This document shows positions 42,647 through 51,403 of a stretch of DNA of 64,000 nucleotides, piece by piece. The notes under the pieces were generated by a model that saw nothing but the letters and a program-made list of their open reading frames with translations, made no database searches and was not told the DNA's origin. This DNA is from Pelomonas sp. BJYL3 (GTDB lineage: Bacteria > Pseudomonadota > Gammaproteobacteria > Burkholderiales > Burkholderiaceae_C): NCBI RefSeq assembly GCF_027257975.1, contig NZ_JANZKX010000004.1, positions 62,001-126,000 on the forward strand. The letters run 5' to 3'. Within the stretch, counting starts at the first letter, position 1. Each line of letters opens with the position of its first letter. The position numbers and the translations under genes are program-made.

Positions 42647-44311
42647 TCACGCCGGATGGCCAGCGCCGCGGGCCTCCCAGACGACCGTGTGCCGGCAGCC
42701 CGTCCCGCGCTCGAAGGCCACGCTCACCTGCCCCGCGCGCAGGCTCAGCACGGCAAACCCGTCCCCCGGGTGGTCGGCCCAGTCGGTCACGAGGCAGCGC
42801 AGGGCCGGCCCCGCGGGGGCCTCGGCATCGGGCATCAGCGCAAAGGAGTCCGGCACCTGGAAGGCCTCCGCCTCCGTGACCGAGAAGGGCCAGGGCGCAT
42901 GCAGGGCCGAGCTGTGGACGCTCAGCAGGCGGACCCGGGGCTGGTCCACGCGCAGGCCGCCCTGGCCGTCGTCCACGCCCACCCAGGCGGTGGCGTAGCC
43001 GCTGCGGTGCTCGTCGCCGGAGAGGAAGAGCACGTCCTGCGCACCGTGCCGCCACAGCGCGCGCAGCAGGCCGTGCTGGCTGGCGGGAAAGCCGTCCCAG
43101 GCATCGCTGGCGGCCGCGGCGCCGGGGAACTCGGCCACGCTGCGGCGCCGGGGCAGCAGCAGGGAGCCGCTGAGCACCACGCGCGGGCGCTCGTCCGGGC
43201 GTTCGGCCTTCTGAGCCAGCCACTGCTGCAGCGCCTGCCACTGCGCATCACCCATGATGCGGGCGGACATCAGGCGCGACTGCGGCCGGGGCTGGCGCTC
43301 CAGGCGGGCATCGGCGATGAAGAAGCGCACGCCGCGCCAGTCGAAGCGGTGCCAGAAGTGCGCATGCAGGCCCTCGCGCTCGCCCGGCTCCCAGCGCGCG
43401 GCCCAGGCGGCGGCGCGGGCTGGCGCCGCCCAGCGGCCGTGGTCCACCTGGCCGTCGGCGCGCAGCACCGGGCCCCAGTTGTCCTCGATCTCGTGGTCGT
43501 CCGGCGCATGGACGATGCGCTGCAGCGTGGGCGGCAGGTGGCGCACGAGGCCGGCCTTGAAGTGCTGGTAGGCGCGGGTGTAGCGCTCGACCGAGTTGTG
43601 GGCGTCGGCCAGGCCGCCGCTGGCGTCAGCGTAGATCTCGTCGCCCGCGATCAGCAGCAGCGAGCAGGCACGGCCCTCGGGCGTGTGGCGCGTGAAGTCC
43701 ACCATCCGGGCCAGGGCGGCATCCACGGGGCCGGCGCGGCGCGGGTCGCGCTCGGCGCCCTGGCGCGCATCCAGCAGGCCCGGCGGGTACTGGCAGGCGG
43801 CGAGGATGAAGCTCAGCCCCTCCTCGCGAGGCGCCGCCTCCTCGGGCTCGGGCCGGGGCACGAAGGCGTGGCGCAGCTCCAGCGCGTCCATGGCCAGCGC
43901 CGCCCGCAGCGCGGCTTCCAGCTCCTCCTCGGGCGAGCTGCTGCGCCGGGCGGCTTCGACCCACTGGCCGCGCAGGTCCGCATACAGCATCAGGCACAGC
44001 AGGCCGGTGCCGGGCTCGGCGGGCACCTCGTCCAGCGGCAGGCGGCAGCGCAGGGCTTCGCCAGGATGACGCTGCCCGGCCAGTTCGAAGTCGCGCAGCC
44101 GCACCTGCTCGCGCAAGGGGCGCGCAGGCTGCAGCGGCTCATAGCCTGCGGGTGTCTCGCGCACCGGCAGCCAGGCCCACTGGCGCGGCCAGCCCAGCTC
44201 GGGGCGCAGGGCGGTCAGCAGGGCCAGCTCGTCCCCCTCCTGGCGGCGCTCCACGCGGTGCAGGGGCGGCCAGGCGCAGCGAGGCTCGACGGGGGGCAAG
44301 GGCTTGTTCAT
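42647..44311 (-). CDS. PhoD-like metallophosphoesterase
   Basis: A 554-residue protein without a signal peptide. The C-terminal two thirds is a metallophosphatase of the PhoD/PAP-like class: SFILAACQYPPGLLD, IAGDEIYADASGG (Asp224), NSVERYTRAYQHF, APDDHEIEDNWG (Asp271, Asp272, His273) and VLFLSGDEHRSGYAT. The N-terminal 150 residues are strand-rich and unrecognised. The start overlaps the end of the GMC/hydrolase fusion gene (ATGA), so both are made from one transcript. A cytoplasmic phosphodiesterase acting with a lipid- or sterol-like substrate pathway is possible, but that is inference. Confidence 0.8.
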   Translation of the reverse strand: MNKPLPPVEPRCAWPPLHRVERRQEGDELALLTALRPELGWPRQWAWLPVRETPAGYEPLQPARPLREQVRLRDFELAGQRHPGEALRCRLPLDEVPAEPGTGLLCLMLYADLRGQWVEAARRSSSPEEELEAALRAALAMDALELRHAFVPRPEPEEAAPREEGLSFILAACQYPPGLLDARQGAERDPRRAGPVDAALARMVDFTRHTPEGRACSLLLIAGDEIYADASGGLADAHNSVERYTRAYQHFKAGLVRHLPPTLQRIVHAPDDHEIEDNWGPVLRADGQVDHGRWAAPARAAAWAARWEPGEREGLHAHFWHRFDWRGVRFFIADARLERQPRPQSRLMSARIMGDAQWQALQQWLAQKAERPDERPRVVLSGSLLLPRRRSVAEFPGAAAASDAWDGFPASQHGLLRALWRHGAQDVLFLSGDEHRSGYATAWVGVDDGQGGLRVDQPRVRLLSVHSSALHAPWPFSVTEAEAFQVPDSFALMPDAEAPAGPALRCLVTDWADHPGDGFAVLSLRAGQVSVAFERGTGCRHTVVWEARGAGHPA

Positions 44312-47300
44312 GGCATCTCCCGGCGCAGGAACTCGATGACATGGCGGAAGACCGCCTGCTCGATGTCATGTCCGATCAGGCAGTCCTGGTGGCCGTGGCC
44401 CACGATGAGCCGGAACTCGTGCCGCCCCGGCGCGCCCTGGGCATAGAGATCGTGCAGCAGCTCGCCGCTCTCCGGCTCACACAGGCCGTTGAGCTCGCCA
44501 TGCAGGGACAGCACGGGGAACTTCGCCAGCTGCGCGAAGGCCTTGCGCAGGTCGTCCAGGTAGAGGCTGGCGCCGCGCCAGTCGGTCAGCTCGCGGCTGC
44601 GCGAGAAGTGGATGGCCTGGGCGACGGTGTCCATGTTGAGGGGGCCGAAGTGGTCGTCGATGAAGTCGAAGACCGGCGGCGCGACATTGGCGATGGCGAA
44701 GTCCCGCCCGTAGAGTAGGTCCATGCGATGGCGGGTGCGGGTCCAGGGCGTGCGGCGCAGGCTGGGAAAGGGCGGGTTCTCGAGGTCGAACTCCTCGTCC
44801 GGGTAGGGCAGGCTGGCCAGCAGACGATCGACGAGCTCGTCCAACAGGCCCGGCTGCTCGGGGCGGAAGCTGAAGTCCTGCAGAGGCAGGTAGGGCCGCA
44901 GGTGCTGCATCAGCAGGGCCCGGGCGGCATTGGTGGGCGAGAACACCATGCGCGGCGTGACCTGCGAGATCACCAGCCGGCGAATCCAGCCCTCCTCCAT
45001 CAAGGCCCGGCGCAGCGGGAAGAAATGCTCCTCGGGCTGGCGCTGCGGCTGCAGCAGGGCCATGTGCAGCATCACCGAGCCCATGCAGTGGGCCAGCACG
45101 TCGATGGGCACGGCGCCGGTGGCGCGGCGCACGGCGTCCATGGCCACGGGGATGTCGTTGAGCGCGCACTCCTCGAAGGTCCAGGGCAGGCGGGCCGTGG
45201 GCATGCCGGCGCTGGTGCGCATGTCCAGGATCCACACGTCCCAGCCGGCCTCGTGCATCAGCCTTGCGGGGCCGGGCTGCACCGAGTGATGGGCGAAGGT
45301 GGTGCCGCTGGCGCTGTAGCCGTGGATCATCAGCAGGGGCCGGCCGCCCTCGCGGCGGTAGCGCGTGAGGCGGATCATCACCGGCCCGCGGGCCTCGTGC
45401 GCATGACGGGCCGGGCCGCGCGAGAGGCCGGCATCCTCGCAGCGGCCCACTGCGATCTCCTGGATCTCGGGCAGGGGCAGGCCGGGCACGGCGCCTGGCA
45501 GGCGATGGATCTCGCGCGGCGGCGCGGCGTCGGGCTTGCGGAAGGTCCAGGCATGCACGCCCATCAGCAGCCGGCTCATGTAGGCCAGCAGGCTGCCGAC
45601 GTCGCGCAGCGCGCTGCTGAGGTCCTCGGCCTGCACCAGGCGCAGCAGGGGCTGGCGCTGACGGGCCAGCTCGTCGAGGTCCAGCGCGAGGACGGCGGGG
45701 CCGGACCCGTCGACGGCACGAAACGGGCCCTGCTCCAGCCGGGCCTGCGTCAGCTGCTGCCAGGGATTGCCGCGCCGGGTGTAGCGCAGGTGCTTCTGCA
45801 GCACGACGCGCTGGCCCAGCAGGGGGCGGGCCCAGTCCGGCGCGTCTGGCAGGGTGGCGGGGATGCGCAGTTCGTAGCGCATCAGCCGCTCCTGCCCGCC
45901 GTGGCTGGCCAGGGCCAGGGCATTGGCCCAGCGCTCGCACAGCGCGGCCCAGGCGCTCTGGGGGCGCGCCCGGGGCGCTGCCCCTTGCGCCAGGCGCTCC
46001 TGCAGGGCCTGCACCGTGTCGCGCCAGCCGCGGTTGCGCCACCAGGCCCACAGGCCTCTCCACAGGCGCTGCCGCGCGTGGCTGGGCGCGCGGTGGAAGA
46101 CACGCAGGCTGACCTGCTCCAGCGGCACGATCCAGCGCGCCGCCGCATCCGGATGCTCGGCATGCTTCCAGAGCTTGTGGCCCGCATCGGGTCCCTGCGC
46201 GCTGACGGCCATGCGCTGCCCGGGCCGCAGCGGATCGCGCCGGGTGTCGAAGAGCCGCAGCCGGCAGGCCGGTGTGCCGTGCAGCACGCGGTCGGGGCCC
46301 GGCTCGACCAGGCGCTGCACCGTCGTCGGCTCAAACTCGAAGCTCAGCTCCAGCTGCTTGGTCTCGCCCCCCTGCGCGCCAGGCACCCGCACCAGGCCGA
46401 CCAGCTGCTCGCGCAGCTCCAGCAGGGTGGGCCGCTGCGGCGGCGGCGGGCCGCGGCGGTCGCGGTAGATCGGGCGGTGCAGCCAGAAGGGGTCCTGCGA
46501 GGCCGTCTCCGCGCCGGCCTGCAGGCCCCAGCGGCGGCACAGCTCCGGCAGCGCGCGCAGCACCAGCGCCGTGATGCTCAGCGCCGGGTTGATGCCCAGC
46601 GCCCCCGGCACGATGGCGCCGTCCAGCACCGCCAGGCCTGGGTAGACGCGATCGGGCGGCTCCAGGCTTTCCGCGCCCACCGACGGACGCAAGACCTGAC
46701 CCCACTCGTTCACCACGCCGTCCTCGATGCGGTCCGCCATCGCGCAGCCGCCCAGCGGATGCACCGTCAGCAGCGGGCCCTTGCGGTCCTCGATGAGAAA
46801 GCCCATGGCCTCGGGCAGGATCTCCCACAGCGGGTTGGCCAGCAGGCGCTGCCCGCGCGCCGCCAGGTGCTGGCGCAACCAGCGGTGGCGGGACAGCACC
46901 TGCGGGTCGCTCCCCAGGCCAGGCCAGCGGATCTGCAGGCTGCCCGGATCGGCGTCCTCACCGGCCCGGCCCTGCTGCAGGCTCATGCGGCCCTGCGCCG
47001 CGTCCATGCCGATGAGGGCCACGGGCAGGGTGCGGGCGCTGGCAGCCCGGGTGATGGCGTAGGGATCGGGGAAGTCGAAGCCGGCGCCATGCTCGCTGCG
47101 GTCGGGGCGGGACAGCCCGTCCAGGGTCTCGCCCAGGGCAAAGAGCTGCTCGAAGGCCCAGCGCATGGGGCCGGGGATGGCCAGGTCCTGCAGCACGCAG
47201 CCCAGCAGCGGTGCCTGGCCGGCGCCGGGAGGCGGGCGCTCGGGATCGGGATCGCGCAGCTGGCGGGCATCCAGCATGGCGGTGATGGTGGGGCCGGCCT

Positions 47301-48453
47301 GACGCGTGGTGGGGTCCTGGGACTCGTCGGCCAGGGCGTCGAGCGCCGGGGTGTCGCGCACGGCGGCCAGCAGGTCGCCGTTGGCGCTGACGCCCTCGCC
47401 CAGGCGGTCCGACAGCGCCAGGCCCTGGCGCCGCGATCGCAGCAGGATCTCGGTGGAGCCCAGGCTGCCCGCGGCCAGCACCACGCGGCGGGCGCGCAGC
47501 AGAAAGGGCCGGGCCTCCTGGCGTGCCTGGTTCTCGTCGGTGGGCAGCACGGCCAGCTGCCAGGCGGCGGCCTCGCCGGTGCGCGGGTCCAGGCCCTCGG
47601 GCCGCAGATGCAGCACGGTGGCGCCCGTCAACATCTCCACGCCGCGGCGGCGCGCAAGCCACAGCAGATTGGTGTCCAGCGACTCCTTGGCCCCGTGGTT
47701 GCAGCCCGTGGCGCAGTCGCCGCAGGCCACGCAGCGGTCCAGGGGCAGGCCCGCCGCGGAGCGCGGATCCGCCCGCATGGCCACGGTGATGGGCACCTCG
47801 CGGGCGGGCAGCCCGGGCGCGGCCAGGCTGCGCAGATAGTCCGCGCGGCGCGGCACATGCGGGGTGAGGGCGGCAATGGTGTTGGGCTCGCCCCGGTGGC
47901 CCTCCGGCGCGGCGGGCTCGGCGCCCAGCAGCTGTGCGGCCCTGGCGTACCAGGGGGCCATGCCGGCGGGATCGCGGCGCAGACGGTCCGGCCAGCGCGG
48001 GCCGCGGAAGACGTCCGCCTCGGCCTCCAGCATCACGCCGGCATTGATCAGCGAACCGCCGCCCAGGCCGTTGGCCAGCACCACGCAGAGCTCCGGTCCC
48101 AGGCGGAAGTCGAAGAGCGCCTCGCGGTAGCCCTTCACCTGGCCGCGCCGGCCTTCGTCCGACATCGAGAAGCGCACATGCCCCGGCAGCTCGGCCATGC
48201 GGGCCGGGAAGCGGCCGGGCAGGTATTCCAGGCCGCGCTCCAGCAGGAGGATCTTCGGCGGCGTGCCCTGCGCGTCGGTGCAGCGGGACAGCTGCTCGGC
48301 CGCCGCGGCCGCGCCATAGCCGCTGCCGACGATGATGACGTCGGCATCAAGGGCGCCGGCCTCCCCGCGGGGATGGGCCAGCAGCCAGTCGCTCAGCGGG
48401 CGGGAGAGCCAGTGATGGCGGCGCCTGTCCTCATGCCGGGGTTCCTCGTACAT
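44308..48453 (-). CDS. Fusion of a cholesterol-oxidase-like GMC flavoprotein with an alpha/beta hydrolase
   Basis: A 1381-residue cytoplasmic protein. Residues about 35-700 are a GMC oxidoreductase: VIIVGSGYGAAAAAEQL (FAD), NGLGGGSLINAGVML, a four-Cys motif C241-C251 (RCVACGDCATGCNHGAKESL) as in bacterial cholesterol-oxidase-type enzymes, VHPLGGCAMAD near 563, and GALGINPALSITAL. Residues about 700-1020 are a poorly conserved linker. Residues about 1030-1375 are an alpha/beta hydrolase: MIHGYSASGTTFAHHS (His1044), elbow AHCMGS with Cys1123 replacing the usual Ser, and IVGHGHQDCLIG for the His. GGGAGG seven bases upstream sets the start, which overlaps the histidine-kinase gene by 23 bp. Probably oxidises then cleaves a hydrophobic alcohol or sterol-like compound. 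Confidence 0.85.
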   Translation of the reverse strand: MYEEPRHEDRRRHHWLSRPLSDWLLAHPRGEAGALDADVIIVGSGYGAAAAAEQLSRCTDAQGTPPKILLLERGLEYLPGRFPARMAELPGHVRFSMSDEGRRGQVKGYREALFDFRLGPELCVVLANGLGGGSLINAGVMLEAEADVFRGPRWPDRLRRDPAGMAPWYARAAQLLGAEPAAPEGHRGEPNTIAALTPHVPRRADYLRSLAAPGLPAREVPITVAMRADPRSAAGLPLDRCVACGDCATGCNHGAKESLDTNLLWLARRRGVEMLTGATVLHLRPEGLDPRTGEAAAWQLAVLPTDENQARQEARPFLLRARRVVLAAGSLGSTEILLRSRRQGLALSDRLGEGVSANGDLLAAVRDTPALDALADESQDPTTRQAGPTITAMLDARQLRDPDPERPPPGAGQAPLLGCVLQDLAIPGPMRWAFEQLFALGETLDGLSRPDRSEHGAGFDFPDPYAITRAASARTLPVALIGMDAAQGRMSLQQGRAGEDADPGSLQIRWPGLGSDPQVLSRHRWLRQHLAARGQRLLANPLWEILPEAMGFLIEDRKGPLLTVHPLGGCAMADRIEDGVVNEWGQVLRPSVGAESLEPPDRVYPGLAVLDGAIVPGALGINPALSITALVLRALPELCRRWGLQAGAETASQDPFWLHRPIYRDRRGPPPPQRPTLLELREQLVGLVRVPGAQGGETKQLELSFEFEPTTVQRLVEPGPDRVLHGTPACRLRLFDTRRDPLRPGQRMAVSAQGPDAGHKLWKHAEHPDAAARWIVPLEQVSLRVFHRAPSHARQRLWRGLWAWWRNRGWRDTVQALQERLAQGAAPRARPQSAWAALCERWANALALASHGGQERLMRYELRIPATLPDAPDWARPLLGQRVVLQKHLRYTRRGNPWQQLTQARLEQGPFRAVDGSGPAVLALDLDELARQRQPLLRLVQAEDLSSALRDVGSLLAYMSRLLMGVHAWTFRKPDAAPPREIHRLPGAVPGLPLPEIQEIAVGRCEDAGLSRGPARHAHEARGPVMIRLTRYRREGGRPLLMIHGYSASGTTFAHHSVQPGPARLMHEAGWDVWILDMRTSAGMPTARLPWTFEECALNDIPVAMDAVRRATGAVPIDVLAHCMGSVMLHMALLQPQRQPEEHFFPLRRALMEEGWIRRLVISQVTPRMVFSPTNAARALLMQHLRPYLPLQDFSFRPEQPGLLDELVDRLLASLPYPDEEFDLENPPFPSLRRTPWTRTRHRMDLLYGRDFAIANVAPPVFDFIDDHFGPLNMDTVAQAIHFSRSRELTDWRGASLYLDDLRKAFAQLAKFPVLSLHGELNGLCEPESGELLHDLYAQGAPGRHEFRLIVGHGHQDCLIGHDIEQAVFRHVIEFLRREMP
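46689..46703 (+). repeat. Dispersed 15-bp repeat, exact copy inside the GMC fusion gene
   Basis: GCAAGACCTGACCCC on the plus strand. On the gene (minus) strand it encodes WGQVLR in the GMC domain. Confidence 0.85.
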
Positions 48454-50278
48454 CTTCAGCCTCCCTGGCCGACCGTGGAACATGCGCGACACCGCCCAGC
48501 ACCCGCTGCATGGCGGTCATGAGCTGGTCGGCGCGAACGGGCTTGTGCAGGAGTTCCAGGCCGGCGGCCTGCGCATCGCGCAGGCGCTGCGGCGCCGTGT
48601 CTCCGCTGATCAGGAGGGCCGGGAGGGCCGGGACCAGGTTGCGCAGCGAGCGCACGGCGGAGAGCCCGTCGTCGCTGCCGCGCAGGCGGTAGTCGATCAG
48701 CAGCAGGTCCGGCGCCTGCTGCATGCACAGCAGCACGGCCTCGCGGGTGGTGCCGGCGCAGCGCGCCTGGCAGCCGAGCTCGGCCAGCAGGGTACACATG
48801 GCCTGGCGCACCAGCTCCTCGTCGTCCACCACCAGCACCTTGAGGCCGCGCAGGGAGCGGGCGTCGCCGGTCTCGTCGAGCTGGCTGTCCGGCCCCTGCT
48901 CGGCGGCCTCGATGCCCAGGGTGAAGCAAGACCCGACCCCCGGCGTGGACTCCAGCTGCAGATGCAGGTCCAGCAGGTCCACCAGGCGGCTGACGATGGA
49001 GAGCCCCAGGCCCAGGCCCTTGGCGCGGTCGCGCTCCTTGTTGCCGATCTGGTAGAACTCGTCGAAGACCTTCTGCTGTTCCTCCTCGGCAATGCCGCAG
49101 CCGGTGTCACGCACCGAGACCTGCCACAGCTCGCCGCGGCGTTCGGCCACGATGCTGATCTGGCCGGCCTGCGTGTACTTGATCGCGTTGTCGATCAGGT
49201 TGCGCACCACGCGCTCCAGCAGCAGGGCGTCGGTCTCCACGTAGGCGTTCATGGGGCAGATCAGGGTCAGCTCCAGGCGCTTGCGCTGGGCGCTGGGCAG
49301 GAACTCCTGCTGCAAGCGGCCCAGCCAGTGGCCCAGGTTGAAGACCTTGGGGTGCACGGGCACGACCTCGGCGTCGAGCTTGGAGATGTCCAGCAGCGCG
49401 TCCATCTGGCCCGAGAGCGCGTCGATGGCGAGATTCATGTTGCGCACCACGCCCAGGCTGTCCTCGTCCAGGCGGCGGCGCAGCAGGGCGGAGCCGAACA
49501 GGGTCAGCGTGTGCATCGGCTGGCGCAGGTCGTGGCTGGCCGAGGCGAGAAAGCGGGTCTTGGCCTGCATGGCCTGCTCGGTCTGCTTGAGCGCGGCACG
49601 CAGCTGCTGGTTGCTCTTGACCTGCTGCTGTCGGATCAGCACGGAATCACAGAAGACGCGGTAGTTGTCCCGCGCCAGATTGCGCAGCATGAAGCCGAAC
49701 AGCAGGATCAGGCCGCCCATCACCGCGTCCTGCCAGACCGTGGCATGCGCGCCGGCCCCACCGGTCAGCCAGGCCAGGCCGTTGGCCAGGGTCACGGGCC
49801 CGGAGAAGGCCATGAACACGGGCAGGTAGCCCGCGGTGCTGGCCACGGCGCCGGCGCACAGGCCCAGCAGCAGGATGGTCTGCACCATGCGTTCGTAGTC
49901 GCTGATGGAGGCCGAGAAGACCAGCACCATCGAGAACACCAGCCCGTTGAGCAGGCTCAGCATCACGGCCCAGCGCATGCGCTGCGAGACGGGGTAGTGA
50001 TCCAGCTGAGGCAGCCGCCCCAGCACATGACGCCGCAGCAGCAGGGTGCCCAGCACGGCCAGCATCCACAGCACCGGCCAGGCAGAGCGGGTCGGCAATG
50101 CGGCCATCAGGGCCATGAAGAAGGCACTGAGCCCGACGGGATAGGGCATGCGCCGGCTCTGCTGGGCCAGCAGGCGCAGGAGTTCGACGCTGATGAGGAG
50201 CTGCGCTTCGTCGCGCGTCTCGTGGGGCGGCGCGGCGCGCCAGCCCGTCCAGATCGCCAGGCGCTCCTTGAGACTCAT
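48431..50278 (-). CDS. Hybrid membrane histidine kinase with C-terminal receiver domain
   Basis: A 615-residue sensor. Six or so N-terminal membrane helices (MALMAALPTRSAWPVLWMLA, SLLNGLVFSMVLVF, GPVTLANGLAWL, GGLILLFGFML) with almost no periplasmic loops, then a HisKA domain with His249 (LASASHDLRQPMHTLTLFGS), HATPase (LIDNAIKYTQAG, VRDTGCGIAEEEQQ, GLGLGLSIVSRLVDLL) and a receiver with Asp529 (LLIDYRLRGSD). The start at 50278 has GGGGGAG upstream. It overlaps the GMC fusion gene by 23 bp, so sensor and enzymes share a transcript. A cognate DNA-binding regulator is not in the window. Confidence 0.9.
   Translation of the reverse strand: MSLKERLAIWTGWRAAPPHETRDEAQLLISVELLRLLAQQSRRMPYPVGLSAFFMALMAALPTRSAWPVLWMLAVLGTLLLRRHVLGRLPQLDHYPVSQRMRWAVMLSLLNGLVFSMVLVFSASISDYERMVQTILLLGLCAGAVASTAGYLPVFMAFSGPVTLANGLAWLTGGAGAHATVWQDAVMGGLILLFGFMLRNLARDNYRVFCDSVLIRQQQVKSNQQLRAALKQTEQAMQAKTRFLASASHDLRQPMHTLTLFGSALLRRRLDEDSLGVVRNMNLAIDALSGQMDALLDISKLDAEVVPVHPKVFNLGHWLGRLQQEFLPSAQRKRLELTLICPMNAYVETDALLLERVVRNLIDNAIKYTQAGQISIVAERRGELWQVSVRDTGCGIAEEEQQKVFDEFYQIGNKERDRAKGLGLGLSIVSRLVDLLDLHLQLESTPGVGSCFTLGIEAAEQGPDSQLDETGDARSLRGLKVLVVDDEELVRQAMCTLLAELGCQARCAGTTREAVLLCMQQAPDLLLIDYRLRGSDDGLSAVRSLRNLVPALPALLISGDTAPQRLRDAQAAGLELLHKPVRADQLMTAMQRVLGGVAHVPRSAREAEDVRGTPA
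48926..48940 (+). repeat. Dispersed repeat, 14 of 15 bases, inside the hybrid kinase gene
   Basis: GCAAGACCCGACCCC, one transition from the consensus. Lies between the HATPase and receiver domains. Confidence 0.5.
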
Positions 50279-50645
50279 GGGGCGCACTCCCCCACGGGGC
50301 TGCGGGCCTCGCGGTCCAGCGCTGCGCAGCCACCCCTCAGCGGTACTGCCAACAAGCGCAGGGACAAGGAACGGAAGGACATGGAGCGGACCTGGGCACA
50401 CAAGGCGCTGACCAAAGTGCGCTGACTATACCGCCGGGTACGCTGCCCGAACTCGAATGGGGCCTCCCGCCCGGGGCGCCACAAATGACTATGCCGACCA
50501 CCGCCACCCCAATGGGCTTTGGTGAGTCGGCATAGCACTCCTCCCCTCGATCAACACGCTGAGGTCCAGGCAGCGCGTGATCCGGGATGCAGTATCTGGG
50601 GCTCCGGACCGCGGACCTATCCCCCTCAAGTGGGAAGCGGGGCTT
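50279..50645. other. Promoter region of the kinase/GMC operon
   Basis: About 370 bases between the kinase start and the end of the HD gene, both minus strand. It holds a long inverted repeat at 50489-50535 and is more AT-rich there. A second dyad-like stretch, CCGGACCGCGGACC, lies near 50604-50617. No gene is supported. Confidence 0.5.
50489..50535. promoter_or_regulatory. Inverted repeat upstream of the hybrid kinase operon
   Basis: CTATGCCGAC (50489-50498) and GTCGGCATAG (50526-50535) are perfect reverse complements; the match continues inward as ACC/GGT with one extra base. It lies 210 bp upstream of the kinase start, and nothing else is transcribed from this spacer. Could be an operator or an mRNA hairpin. 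Confidence 0.5.
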
Positions 50646-51221
50646 TCAAGCGATTGCAAGACGAGGCGGCGTGCGCATCTCGCGCATGAGATCGCTCAGA
50701 AGGTCGAGGTAGTAGGCCAGGGGCGGCGTGCGCTTGCCGGGCTGGCGGGCAAGGTCGTCCCAGCGCCGCAGCTGCAGGGCCTCGCGGGCATAGGGCTGGG
50801 CCAGGAAGAGCAGGCGCTCCTCGGCATTCATGCGGCCGCCCTGGTGCTCCAGGCTCAGGCGCGAGGACAGGCTGAGGCCGGCCTCGTAGCCCGCCTCGGT
50901 CGACACCAGAAAGCGCTTGGCCTGCACATGCAGGCGGATGGGCTCCAGCACGCCGGGGCCGAAGCCCTGGGCCAGCAGGGGCAGGGCCGCGGTCTCGTGG
51001 GACTCGATGCGCAGCGGCGCCTGGGCCTCGGCGTCGATCAGCTGGCCCAGGTCATGCAGCAGGGAGGCGGCCACCAGCTCGTGGTCGGCATGGGCCCACT
51101 CCGCCAGCTGCGCGCATTGCAGGGCATGGGCCAGCACCGGCACGGCCTGCGGGGCCTCGCTCTCGTAGGTGGCGCGCCCACGGCGCAGGAACAGGGCCTC
51201 GATGCGGTCGATCAGGTCCAT
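50646..51221 (-). CDS. HD-domain protein resembling PhnZ/TmpB-type diiron oxygenases
   Basis: A 191-residue single HD domain: LAHALQCAQLAEWAHADHEL, ASLLHDLGQLID (His56, Asp57), ESHETAALPLL (His75) and RLHVQAKRFL (His98). It also has Tyr19 and Glu22 (TYESEAPQ), the Tyr-x-x-Glu pair that marks mixed-valent diiron oxygenases such as PhnZ (organophosphonate C-P cleavage) rather than phosphohydrolases. The spacing from first His to HD (24) and between later His residues is close to PhnZ. GGAGAG precedes the ATG. No phosphonate genes are nearby, so the substrate is open. Confidence 0.72.
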   Translation of the reverse strand: MDLIDRIEALFLRRGRATYESEAPQAVPVLAHALQCAQLAEWAHADHELVAASLLHDLGQLIDAEAQAPLRIESHETAALPLLAQGFGPGVLEPIRLHVQAKRFLVSTEAGYEAGLSLSSRLSLEHQGGRMNAEERLLFLAQPYAREALQLRRWDDLARQPGKRTPPLAYYLDLLSDLMREMRTPPRLAIA

Positions 51222-51403
51222 GGGGCTCTCCAGAGTAAGACGGCAGGAGCCGGCCAGTCTGCGGGCCCCGCGTGACAGGCCCATGACCTCCGGCAGGGTG
51301 AGCCCCTCCTCCGTTCAAATCCACTGAACCTTGACCTCAAGCAAGCTGAAACCGCCCGCGGCGGCCGGCCGCGACACTCACGTCCATTCACCGAGGAATC
51401 GCC

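Noticed and set aside
44728-48522. A 1264-codon plus frame opposite the GMC fusion gene
   Set aside because: Antisense shadow; the minus strand has clear FAD and hydrolase motifs and a good ribosome-binding site.
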